From NCBI GenBank assembly GCA_903898335.1, contig CAIUEV010000093.1:1-19060 (forward strand): a stretch of 19,060 bases of DNA, read 5' to 3'. The DNA comes from an uncultured bacterium. Its GTDB lineage: Bacteria; Patescibacteriota; Minisyncoccia; CAIUEV01. The notes beneath the pieces were generated by a model. It worked only from the letters and a program-made list of their open reading frames with translations. It had not been told where the DNA came from and made no database searches. A program made the position numbers and the translations under genes. Below, one piece after another: positions 1 to 6,839 of the stretch (within the stretch, counting starts at the first letter, position 1; every line of letters starts with the position of its first letter).

Positions 1-61
1 CCTTCTCGATTTTTTGGGTTTCCGCTTTGATCTTTTTTAACGTTTTTTTCTTTATTTTCAT
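1..61 (-). CDS. N-terminal fragment of a Lys-rich protein, cut by the window edge
   Basis: Reading leftward from the ATG at 61-59, twenty codons are open to the window edge and give MKIKKKTLKKIKAETQKIEK. It sits 26 bp downstream of the small membrane-protein gene that ends at 88, on the same strand and with the same kind of AT-rich spacer as the other genes of this minus-strand cluster. That context is the main support for it being a real gene start. No Shine-Dalgarno motif is visible, as for nearly all genes here. Nothing can be said about function beyond a strongly basic, probably helical N-terminus. Confidence 0.45.
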   Translation of the reverse strand, partial: MKIKKKTLKKIKAETQKIEK

Positions 62-87
62 ATTGATTTTTATTTTTAAAATTTATT

Positions 88-447
88 TTATTCTTGTTCC
101 TCCTCTAATTTTTGTCTCTCCGCCTTAATTTTTTCGCCAAACCAAACCCCCATCAAAACGACCAGCAGTCCGGTCAACAAAAAGCCGGCGCCGGAAACTC
201 CCAACACCGCCTCAAAAAGTTTTGCCATTCCATTAAGAATAAAAATCAAACCGATAAGAATGGTAACTAGGCTAATTAAAGTCTGAACGCCCAAATTCAT
301 TCTGTTTTTGATTTCTTTTTTCATCTGGCCAAAACCGTCAATCAGTACGTTGACCAGAGAATCTTTAAACGCTCTGAAAGCCAAGGATAAGAAGTCAAAA
401 GAAGCCTCCTTCTTTTCCGTTTTATTGTTTTTTTCTTCTTTTTTCAT
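88..447 (-). CDS. Small two-TM membrane protein, unknown function
   Basis: The 119-residue product has a charged N-terminus (about residues 1-15, rich in Lys and Glu), an amphipathic stretch (15-50), two hydrophobic segments at about 54-76 and 82-104, and a charged Lys/Glu C-terminal tail. This topology puts both termini in the cytoplasm with a short Gly-containing turn between the helices. The layout resembles small holin-like or PspC-like membrane proteins in general form, but I recognise no diagnostic motif and do not assign a family. The gene lies 24 bp downstream of the glycosyltransferase gene and 26 bp upstream of the next partial gene, so it is probably cotranscribed with both. No Shine-Dalgarno motif precedes the ATG. 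It ends in TAA. Confidence 0.75.
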   Translation of the reverse strand: MKKEEKNNKTEKKEASFDFLSLAFRAFKDSLVNVLIDGFGQMKKEIKNRMNLGVQTLISLVTILIGLIFILNGMAKLFEAVLGVSGAGFLLTGLLVVLMGVWFGEKIKAERQKLEEEQE

Positions 448-471
448 TGAGTTATTTTATGTTATTTATTT

Positions 472-1446
472 TTAGATTTTGTATTTTCCCGTAATCACAT
501 TCCAGCGGACCAAAAAAAGTTCTTTCAAGGTGTTGAAATAGCCACCGATAGTTACAGTGGAAGCCTCGTCGTTAACCCACACCACCGGCACTTGCTTAAT
601 CTTGTAACCGGCTCTCTTGGCCAAAACAAGCATTTCAATATCAAAGCCCCAACGATTAATCATCATAGCCGGACAAATTTTATCCGCCAATTCACCGGTT
701 AAAACTTTGAAGCCGCACTGGGTGTCTTTAATGCCCCACAAACCGCCGACGAATTGAATCATTAAGTTTCCCATGTCACCCAGCAGCACCTTCCAACCGG
801 GCTGACTTTTTTTGACTTGACTCTCCGCCATATCTCGTGATCCGATAACGATTCCCACTCTTCGATCCTCAAAGCAAGGTGAAAATTTTTCAATTTGATC
901 AATGCTGGTTGAATTATCCGCATCCATAAACAATCTGTACGCTCCTTTGGCCGCCAAGAGACCCTGTCTCACCACATAACCTTTACCGTGATTCTCCGGA
1001 TTATTGATAATTATCAGATTCTTAACCATCTTCTTGTAACCATCCACGACCTGAAAAGTGTTGTCCGGCGAGCCGTCGATAATTACGATTATCTCGTAGG
1101 GAAAACCCAGCGGGTTCAAATACTTGTCTAGAGCAATCAAGGTGTTCCCGATACGTTTTTCTTCCTTGTAAGCCGGAATAACGACCGATAAAATAACATT
1201 TTTTGGTGCCATCGTCTTGGTTTCAACAACTTTTTTCTTGGGTTTCTCTTCCACCTTAGGTGCCTGTTTTTTCTGTACCGACGCCTTCGCTGGAGCTTTA
1301 GCGGGAGATTTGACCGGTGCCTTGACTGATACTTTTTTTGTTTTCGCCTTAGGTTTGATCACCGTTTTTTTCTTGGGACTGGCCTTTCTCTTGGCTTTTT
1401 TTACTTTACTTTTCGGACTTTTTTTGGAGGTCGTTTTTTTTACCAT
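472..1446 (-). CDS. Family 2 glycosyltransferase (dolichyl-phosphate-sugar synthase type) with Lys/Ala/Pro-rich N-terminal tail
   Basis: Residues about 85-324 form a complete GT-A glycosyltransferase family 2 domain. The opening strand motif is SVVIPAYKEEKRI, followed by the nucleotide-sugar motif IIVIIDGSPDNT, the metal-binding DADNS (DxD type), and the IKDTQCGFKVLTG segment typical of dolichyl-/polyprenyl-phosphate glucosyl or mannosyl transferases. Such enzymes load a sugar from a nucleotide donor onto a lipid phosphate carrier at the inner membrane face. Unlike many relatives, no C-terminal membrane helices are present. Residues 1-78 are an unusual polybasic tail, rich in Lys, Ala, Pro and Ser, with PAKA-like repeats like histone H1 tails. 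An internal Met79 (ATG at 1212-1210) lies just before the catalytic domain and could be an alternative start; neither start has a clear ribosome binding site. The gene lies 24 bp downstream of the pilin-like gene. The exact donor and acceptor are not determinable. Confidence 0.9.
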   Translation of the reverse strand: MVKKTTSKKSPKSKVKKAKRKASPKKKTVIKPKAKTKKVSVKAPVKSPAKAPAKASVQKKQAPKVEEKPKKKVVETKTMAPKNVILSVVIPAYKEEKRIGNTLIALDKYLNPLGFPYEIIVIIDGSPDNTFQVVDGYKKMVKNLIIINNPENHGKGYVVRQGLLAAKGAYRLFMDADNSTSIDQIEKFSPCFEDRRVGIVIGSRDMAESQVKKSQPGWKVLLGDMGNLMIQFVGGLWGIKDTQCGFKVLTGELADKICPAMMINRWGFDIEMLVLAKRAGYKIKQVPVVWVNDEASTVTIGGYFNTLKELFLVRWNVITGKYKI

Positions 1447-1470
1447 TTTGAATTTTTAATATTTTAAATT

Positions 1471-1881
1471 TTATTTAATTATTTGTTGACTCGGGTTGGT
1501 CAGATCGCTATTGATCGTGTTCAGGAGCACCCAAGCGAAAAGAACCAACAGGATTCCCACCAGAGCGTTTATCATGGTTTTGCGCGCCTCACCGGCCATT
1601 CCTCGATTACCGGCCGACACCATGTACTGATATCCACCGACAAGAAACATTAGCACTCCAACGATTCCAACCATCATTGCGGCAAAATTGTAAATAGCTT
1701 CAACGTAAGTATAAAAATTGGCATCTTTGCCGGACATGGTCGGGATGCCCACCTCGGGCTTCCAACCGGCCGCCTCCAAACCCCAAGGCAAAAACCAAAG
1801 AAAGGTGGCCGAGATGAAAAAACTCGCCCTAAAAAAACCGAACCCGACTTTTTTTACAATAGCCTCCACTTTCTTTTTCAT
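1471..1881 (-). CDS. VirB2/TrbC-like (T4SS-type) pilin-like membrane protein
   Basis: The 136-residue product has a basic start (MKKKVEAIVKK), a hydrophobic export segment at about 18-38 ending near GLEAAGW, then two hydrophobic helices at about 62-84 and 103-122. They are separated by a short loop with VGGYQYMVSAGNRG followed by EARKTMINALVG. That pattern of hydrophobic helix, Gly-Gly aromatic, small polar loop, basic residues, second helix is the form of VirB2/TrbC-type pilins and of the T4SS pilin-like proteins common in CPR genomes. The role as a pilus or secretion-channel subunit is inferred from the form only. It heads the minus-strand cluster, with the divergent membrane-protein gene beyond a 140-bp spacer. 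A similar helix pair occurs twice in the protein at 12941-13624. No Shine-Dalgarno motif; TAA stop. Confidence 0.8.
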   Translation of the reverse strand: MKKKVEAIVKKVGFGFFRASFFISATFLWFLPWGLEAAGWKPEVGIPTMSGKDANFYTYVEAIYNFAAMMVGIVGVLMFLVGGYQYMVSAGNRGMAGEARKTMINALVGILLVLFAWVLLNTINSDLTNPSQQIIK

Positions 1882-1957
1882 TTTTACTTTTTATTTTCTA
1901 TCCCGCACTCATACGTCGAATTAAAAATAACATAATTTTAAATTTTGGAAAATTAGC

Positions 1958-2015
1958 CCTTGCCATATTTAAATATTTTGGCCAAGATGCAAGGAACAAT
2001 CCTTTATTTTAAAGG
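1958..2015 (+). promoter_or_regulatory. Possible alternating hairpins in the leader of the 2022 gene
   Basis: Three short perfect stems can form in the spacer before the ATG at 2022. They are CCTTGC (1958-1963) with GCAAGG (1989-1994), AAGGA (1991-1995) with TCCTT (2000-2004) around an ACAA loop, and CCTTTA (2001-2006) with TAAAGG (2010-2015) around a TTT loop. Each stem shares bases with the next, so neighbours exclude each other. The last stem contains AAAGG, 6 bases before the ATG and one of the few Shine-Dalgarno-like sites in the window. The pairings are read directly; any regulatory role is inference, and chance is possible in AT-rich DNA. It is also uncertain that a transcript starts upstream of 1958. 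Confidence 0.25.
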
Positions 2016-2021
2016 CAATCG

Positions 2022-2690
2022 ATGACCGATTTCAAAAGTTTTTGCTTCCTAATTTTTCTCTACTACTTCAGAGCCTTGCCGGTGGAAATTTTTTGGTTTT
2101 TCTTCCGCCCGCTCAGCCACATTAAAAGTTTGACTAAAATTATCAATTTAATTGTTCCTGTCTTGATTCTAATCTCCCACCTGATAGCTTTCGTGCTTAT
2201 TTTTGTACCGATTTTACTCTTTTTGAATTCTATTTTAAACAGCTTTCTCAAAGATCTTTTCGGTCTGATCTTCCTCATTTCCGGATCGGCGAAAAAGCAG
2301 CGTGATCAACTGTATATTTTTCTCAAGTCTCCTTTGATTAAAAAAAAGCTTTGGCGTTTCGCCGTCGAAAATCTATTTTTCTCACTGGGAGTTTTTGGCG
2401 CTATTCTCTCGGCCATTGGCGGAATAGAAACCTTAAACAGTTTTTCCGCCCATCGAAATCCGGATATTTTCGATTTGGTTTTTTCCGAATTCGGCTCTCA
2501 GCTGTTTTTCGGCGGAATCTTTCTAATCAACCTTTCATTTTTTTACATTTACTTCCTCTCAACTCCTCAAAGTCGAAAAAAATGGACTTCGAGAAAAAGA
2601 ATTCTTCGAAAGATCAATCCTTTTTTCCATTTTTTTGTTTTTTCTACCGCTTTAACACACCCTTATTTCTTCCGGAAAAACCGCGATTAA
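2022..2690 (+). CDS. Membrane protein of unknown function heading the glycosyltransferase/MreB cluster
   Basis: The 222-residue product is rich in Phe, Leu and Ile. Hydrophobic segments lie at about 7-27, 40-78 (probably two helices), 118-137 and 158-178, and the tail is strongly basic from about 184, with many Lys and Arg. I do not recognise a family. The start chosen is supported by AAAGG six bases upstream of the ATG, rare here. It is followed after 16 bp by a GT4 glycosyltransferase gene, and the four genes 2022-5987 are closely packed on one strand. A role at the membrane in envelope polysaccharide assembly is therefore a reasonable guess from context only. Overlapping frames in this stretch are shorter and rich in Arg and Ser in a shadow-like way. 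Confidence that it is coding is moderate because the composition is extreme. Confidence 0.65.
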   Translation: MTDFKSFCFLIFLYYFRALPVEIFWFFFRPLSHIKSLTKIINLIVPVLILISHLIAFVLIFVPILLFLNSILNSFLKDLFGLIFLISGSAKKQRDQLYIFLKSPLIKKKLWRFAVENLFFSLGVFGAILSAIGGIETLNSFSAHRNPDIFDLVFSEFGSQLFFGGIFLINLSFFYIYFLSTPQSRKKWTSRKRILRKINPFFHFFVFSTALTHPYFFRKNRD

Positions 2691-2706
2691 GCCTTAATGT
2701 CCGTCA

Positions 2707-3843
2707 ATGAGAGAAAAACTTAATTTTCTTCGAAACAAAAAGATTGCTTTAACCCACGATTTTCTTAGTTATTTGGGCGGAGCGGAGCGCGTTACCAAAG
2801 AAATCGCCGTTATTTTTCCAAACACTCCTATCTACACTCTTTTTGCCGAAAAAAAGATGGCGAAAATTTTCCCTCGCAATCCTTTGCAAACCTCCTTCTT
2901 ACAAACTTTAATTAAGTTTCTACCCCGTAAATGGCTCCTGCCTCTTTATCCCACCGCCACGGAGTCTCTTGACTTTAGAGAATTCGATATGGTTATTTCT
3001 TCCACCTCGGCCTTCACCAAAGGCATTATAGTCAAACCCAAAACGCTTCATATAAGCTATTGCCACACCCCCACTCGCTATCTCTGGGATTGCAAAGAAG
3101 AATATTTAAACAGACTGTCACCGGAAAAAACCGGACCGGCGAAAAAATTTCTCGCTCATTTACTGCTCAATTATCTCAGAATTTGGGATCAAGAAGCGGC
3201 TGAGAGGCCGGATTTTTTCTTGGCCAATTCAAAATATACCGCTCAGAGAATCGATAAATATTATCATCGCAAAGCTAAAGTTATTTATCCGCCCGTAGAT
3301 ACTAATCGTTTTTCTCTCTCGGAAAAAAAGGGTGACTATTTTTTAATTGTCAGTCGCCTTTCTCCCTATAAAAAAATCGATATCGTTGTTGAAGCGTTTA
3401 ATCGTCTTGGCTGGCCGCTGCGAATTGTCGGCACCGGAGAGGAGGAAAAAAAATTAAGACAAAAAGCGCGACCGAATATTGAATTTCTCGGCTTCGTTAA
3501 AGATAAAGACCTTCCTGAAATTTACGCCGGCTGTCGTGCTTTTATTTTCCCCGGAGAAGATGATTTCGGTCTGACAATGGTCGAGGCGATGGCCGCCGGC
3601 AAACCGGTTCTGGCCTACCGAAAAGGCGGCGCTTTGGAAATAGTGGAGGAAGGAAAAACCGGATTGTTTTTTGATACTCCCAATCCGGAGATTTTAATTG
3701 ATGGTTTGAGACGGTTGAAAGAAAAGGAAAAAAATTTTAAAAAGGAGTATATTAGAGAAAAGGCTCTTCTTTTTTCAAGAGAAAGTTTTCGGTTTAATTT
3801 CATAAACGCCGTTTTTGAGGCCTTTCAAGAAAACGAGCGCTAA
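2707..3843 (+). CDS. GT4-type glycosyltransferase (WbaZ-like mannosyltransferase type)
   Basis: The 378-residue protein has the two Rossmann domains of GT-B glycosyltransferases. The N-terminal domain opens with KIALTHDFLSYLGGAERV, where the Gly-Gly-Ala-Glu-Arg is typical of GT4 enzymes, and contains ISYCHTPTRYLWD (about 117-128), as in WbaZ-type mannosyltransferases. The C-terminal domain starts near 210 with YFLIVSRLSPYKKID, then LRIVGTGEEEKKL and the donor-binding motif PGEDDFGLTMVEAMAAGKP at about 282-300. In that motif the usual first Glu of EX7E aligns with Asp285, with Glu284 next to it, and Glu293 is kept. Such enzymes transfer a hexose from a nucleotide donor onto a lipid-linked or polysaccharide acceptor at the cytoplasmic membrane. 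It sits between the unknown membrane protein and mreB, with gaps of 16 and 11 bp. Sugar specificity is not determined. Confidence 0.92.
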   Translation: MREKLNFLRNKKIALTHDFLSYLGGAERVTKEIAVIFPNTPIYTLFAEKKMAKIFPRNPLQTSFLQTLIKFLPRKWLLPLYPTATESLDFREFDMVISSTSAFTKGIIVKPKTLHISYCHTPTRYLWDCKEEYLNRLSPEKTGPAKKFLAHLLLNYLRIWDQEAAERPDFFLANSKYTAQRIDKYYHRKAKVIYPPVDTNRFSLSEKKGDYFLIVSRLSPYKKIDIVVEAFNRLGWPLRIVGTGEEEKKLRQKARPNIEFLGFVKDKDLPEIYAGCRAFIFPGEDDFGLTMVEAMAAGKPVLAYRKGGALEIVEEGKTGLFFDTPNPEILIDGLRRLKEKEKNFKKEYIREKALLFSRESFRFNFINAVFEAFQENER

Positions 3844-3854
3844 TTTTTATCAAT

Positions 3855-4856
3855 ATGTTTACCAAAAAAATAGGTATTGATCTCGGCACTTCAAACACCA
3901 TTGTCACTCTCGCCAAAAAGGGAGTAATCGCCAACGAACCTTCGGTCGTGGCTATCTCAATCAACGACAACAAAATTTTAGCCGTTGGCCAGGAAGCTAA
4001 AGAAATGCTCGGCAAAACTCCGGATATTATCAAAGCCGATTGTCCTCTTAAAGACGGGGTAATCGCCGACTTCAGAGTCACTGAAGCTCTTCTCCACTAT
4101 TTTATTCACAAGGCCGGCGGAGCTATCAAAATATTTCGCCCCGAAACTTTGATTTCCATTCCGGCCGGCATTACTTCAACTGAAAGACGCGCCGTCATTA
4201 ATGCCGCTTTGGAAGCCGGAGCCAAATCGGCTTATTTGGTCAAAAAACCAACCCTTTCAGCTATCGGCGCCGGTATCCCCATTAATTCACCGGCCGGTAA
4301 TATCACCGTCGATATCGGCGGAGGAACTTCGGAAATCGCCGTTATTTCCCTCGGCGGAATCGTCGCCGCCTGCTCCGCTCGCGTCGGAGGAAACAAATTG
4401 GATCAGGCTATTATCAACTATGTTCGTAAAAAGTATATGCTGGCCATCGGCGAACAGACGGCCGAGATGACAAAAATCAAGTTGGGTAGCGCCACTCTGC
4501 AAAGCAAAGAGGAAGAAATGGAAGTTCGCGGTCGCGATTTGAGTTCCGGGTTGCCAAAGGTTATAAAATTGCGAAGCAATGAAGTAACAGAGGCCCTCCA
4601 AGACGAATTGCGAGAAATCATTCAGGCCATCAAAAAAGTTTTGCAAGAAACTCCGCCGGAATTGGCCGCCGATATCATTGACCGTGGGATGATTTTGACC
4701 GGCGGTACCGCCAAGCTGAAAAATTTGGATAACCTCTTGGCCAAAGCTGTCGGCGTCCCCTGCTACGTTGCCGACGAGCCGGATCTTTGTGTTATCAAGG
4801 GAATAAAAATTGTTCTGGAAAATTTGGAAACTTATAAACGTAGTTTAGTCAATTAA
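3855..4856 (+). CDS. mreB: MreB-like bacterial actin with altered catalytic loop
   Basis: The 333-residue protein aligns over its full length with MreB, the actin-like filament that guides lateral wall synthesis under the membrane. The phosphate-1 motif IGIDLGTSNTIV (7-18), the connecting PLKDGVIADF segment (64-73), phosphate-2 VDIGGGTSEIAVISLGG (152-168), the INYVRKKY and EVRGRDLSSGLP blocks, and the adenosine motif GMILTGGTAKLKNLDNLL are all present. Three places are odd. The IEEP loop that carries the putative catalytic glutamate in MreB is VKKP here (Lys130, Lys131); the GGG of the adenosine motif is GGT; and the final G-T-G-K segment is GIKI. The family call is secure. Whether it hydrolyses ATP normally is doubtful, and it may be a specialised paralogue. 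No mreC, mreD or rodA lies nearby; it is flanked by two GT4 genes at 11 and 9 bp. Confidence 0.95.
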   Translation: MFTKKIGIDLGTSNTIVTLAKKGVIANEPSVVAISINDNKILAVGQEAKEMLGKTPDIIKADCPLKDGVIADFRVTEALLHYFIHKAGGAIKIFRPETLISIPAGITSTERRAVINAALEAGAKSAYLVKKPTLSAIGAGIPINSPAGNITVDIGGGTSEIAVISLGGIVAACSARVGGNKLDQAIINYVRKKYMLAIGEQTAEMTKIKLGSATLQSKEEEMEVRGRDLSSGLPKVIKLRSNEVTEALQDELREIIQAIKKVLQETPPELAADIIDRGMILTGGTAKLKNLDNLLAKAVGVPCYVADEPDLCVIKGIKIVLENLETYKRSLVN

Positions 4857-4865
4857 TCAGTTGCC

Positions 4866-5987
4866 ATGAATATTGCCGTCAACGCTTCCGCTCTCAGTCG
4901 AAAATCAAAAACCGGAGTCGAATGGTACACTTTTCTTGTTCTAAAAAATTTACACGCTATTTGGAGAGAAAACGATCCGGAAGTCGTGCTTTACAGTCCT
5001 AAAGTTGACGAAGATATTTTACGTCTTTTTTCCAAAAGCAATTGGCGATTCAAATTCTTAAAGGCCGGTCCTCTCTGGACGCAAACCAAGCTATGCTCCG
5101 CTCTCAGTCGCTCAAAACCCGACCTGCTCTTTTCACCTTCCTATATCGCCCCTAAATTTCTGCAAAAAAATATTCAAACCGTTACCACCGTTCACGGTTT
5201 GGAAAACGAATATTTTCCCGAGGGCCAAAGTTTAGCCAGGATTATTCAAGAAAGACTAGTTTATCGACCGTCCATTGAGAAAAGTGACCAGCTGATTGCT
5301 GTCTCTGAGCATACTTTTGACGATTTAATAAAATTTTACCGAATCAATCCTGAAAAAATTAAAGTCATCAAAAGCGGCCCGGGCAGCTTTGATGATTCCG
5401 AGAAAAGAGCTCTTATCAAAATTTCGGGTGAAAAAAAATCAAAAAAAAGAATCGAATTTCTGTTTTTAGGCGGTCATCTGGAAAGAAAAAATTTTAATTT
5501 GGCCTTGCAAATATTCAGTTTAATCGGGGAAAAAACCAATATTCCAATCAAGATGGTCGCTATCGGCAGAATCGGTCAGAAAAGCGCCGAAACGGAAAAA
5601 CTGCTTAATCGATTAGGCTCACGAGTTGAAATTCTCGGCTATGTTGAAGAGAAAATAAAAAGGGAGCTGCTCAGATCGGCTCATTTTTTACTTTATCCCA
5701 GTTTCTATGAAGGTTTCGGCTTTCCCATTCTGGAAGCCCAACTCAACAATGTTATTCCCATCGTCCTCCAAGCGGAAAATTTCCGAGAGATCGGCGGACG
5801 ATCCGTTTTGGAATTGATAGATTCAAAAAGCAAACAATTAAACATTGAAAAGATTCTTGAACTAGTCAAGGATTCTGAGAAAAGGGAATCCCTTGCTCAA
5901 TCCGGCTTGTTAAACGCCGAAAAATACAGCTGGCTCAAATGTGCCGAAAAAACCAGAGAAGTTTTAGTTAATTTCAAAAAGTCTTAA
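4866..5987 (+). CDS. GT4-type glycosyltransferase, second of the cluster
   Basis: This is a 373-residue GT-B enzyme of family 4. The N-terminal domain has MNIAVNASALSRKSKTGVEW, the usual start of this subgroup with a Thr-Gly-Val/Ile loop, then TVTTVHGLENEYFPEG and LIAVSEHTFDDLI. The C-terminal domain has EFLFLGGHLERKNF (about 197-210) and the donor motif SFYEGFGFPILEAQ, in which Glu282 and Glu290 form a normal EX7E pair. It probably adds a hexose during synthesis of a surface polysaccharide or glycolipid; specificity cannot be read. It is the last gene of the plus-strand cluster, 9 bp after mreB, and its final 24 bp overlap the 3' end of tatD on the other strand, so no terminator separates the convergent genes. 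No Shine-Dalgarno motif is visible before the ATG. Confidence 0.93.
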   Translation: MNIAVNASALSRKSKTGVEWYTFLVLKNLHAIWRENDPEVVLYSPKVDEDILRLFSKSNWRFKFLKAGPLWTQTKLCSALSRSKPDLLFSPSYIAPKFLQKNIQTVTTVHGLENEYFPEGQSLARIIQERLVYRPSIEKSDQLIAVSEHTFDDLIKFYRINPEKIKVIKSGPGSFDDSEKRALIKISGEKKSKKRIEFLFLGGHLERKNFNLALQIFSLIGEKTNIPIKMVAIGRIGQKSAETEKLLNRLGSRVEILGYVEEKIKRELLRSAHFLLYPSFYEGFGFPILEAQLNNVIPIVLQAENFREIGGRSVLELIDSKSKQLNIEKILELVKDSEKRESLAQSGLLNAEKYSWLKCAEKTREVLVNFKKS

Positions 5988-6833
5988 TGCATTTTGAGTT
6001 GTGTAGGCGGAAACTTCTTCCCAGCTCTCTCCTCTCAACTCCGCAATCTTCTTGGCCACTTCAGGGACATAGAGAGACTCATTTCTTTTTCCTCTGTAAG
6101 GAATAGGCGTTAGCCAAGGCGAATCGGTTTCCAGGAGGATTTTATCTTGGGGCAGCGCTTTTAACGGTTCATCATAATTGCGAGCAAAAGTTATTACTCC
6201 ATTAAAACCGAAATGAAATCCGAGTTCTAAAAATTTTTTCATGACTGCCAAATCGGCGGAAAAACAATGAAGGACTCCTCTGAGCTTGGGATTCTTTTTT
6301 TTGGCCGGCGCAAGAATGGAAAACATATCTTCATAGGCATCAAAACCTTCCAATGATCGGCAATGAAGAATCAAAGGTTTGTCTTTCGAAATGGCCAATT
6401 CAATCTGTTGACTAAAAACCAATTGCTGTTTTTTCCTTAATTCTTGCTGCTGATCTTCCGGAAATTTTTTTAAATGAAAATAGTCCAAACCCGTTTCGCC
6501 AATCGCCACGATTTTCTCGTTGTTGTCAATCAAAGAAGAATAAAATTCCAAATCAAATTCTTCCGCCCGCGTTACAAACTTAACTTTTTCTCCCTTAACC
6601 TCTTCTTCAAATTCATCTTCAAAGGTATGAATTGGATGAAGCCCAACCGAAGCGTAAACTCCCCTTTCGTAATCTTTAGCTATCTTAACGGCTCGTTCTG
6701 CCGTTTTCGCTTCGGCCGCCACATTGATAAACCAGATATCCCGATCCAGAGATCGCTTCATCGCCTCCTGGGAATCATCCTTGAAAGCGTTAAAATTAAA
6801 GTGAGTGTGAGTATCAAAAAATTTCGGAATCAT
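5964..6833 (-). CDS. tatD: TatD-family metal-dependent DNase/hydrolase
   Basis: The 289-residue product has all the metal-binding motifs of the TatD family. These are FFDTHTHFN (His9 and His11), the glutamate in AIGETGLDYF, the histidines in LILHCRS and GVLHCFSADL, and the aspartate in LLETDSPWLTP, followed by the conserved arginine segment PYRGKRNES. TatD proteins are TIM-barrel metallohydrolases with 3'-5' exonuclease activity, acting in the cytoplasm, probably in DNA repair or turnover. The protein is longer than the usual ~260 residues, mainly from an acidic insert around residues 70-105. The gene starts 6 bp after the secY stop and is probably cotranscribed with it. Its 3' end overlaps the convergent glycosyltransferase by 24 bp. 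TAA stop; no Shine-Dalgarno motif. Confidence 0.95.
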   Translation of the reverse strand: MIPKFFDTHTHFNFNAFKDDSQEAMKRSLDRDIWFINVAAEAKTAERAVKIAKDYERGVYASVGLHPIHTFEDEFEEEVKGEKVKFVTRAEEFDLEFYSSLIDNNEKIVAIGETGLDYFHLKKFPEDQQQELRKKQQLVFSQQIELAISKDKPLILHCRSLEGFDAYEDMFSILAPAKKKNPKLRGVLHCFSADLAVMKKFLELGFHFGFNGVITFARNYDEPLKALPQDKILLETDSPWLTPIPYRGKRNESLYVPEVAKKIAELRGESWEEVSAYTTQNALRLFEIN

Positions 6834-6839
6834 AAGAAA

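Noticed and set aside
1217..1459. Open plus-strand frame of 80 codons, hydrophobic
   Set aside because: It is the antisense of the Lys-rich tail of the glycosyltransferase: AAA/AAG codons read backward give Phe and Leu. No separate support.
2351..2710. Alternative 119-codon frame inside the 2022 gene
   Set aside because: It overlaps the longer hydrophobic frame, is Arg/Ser/Phe-rich in a shadow-like way, and overlaps the start of the next gene.
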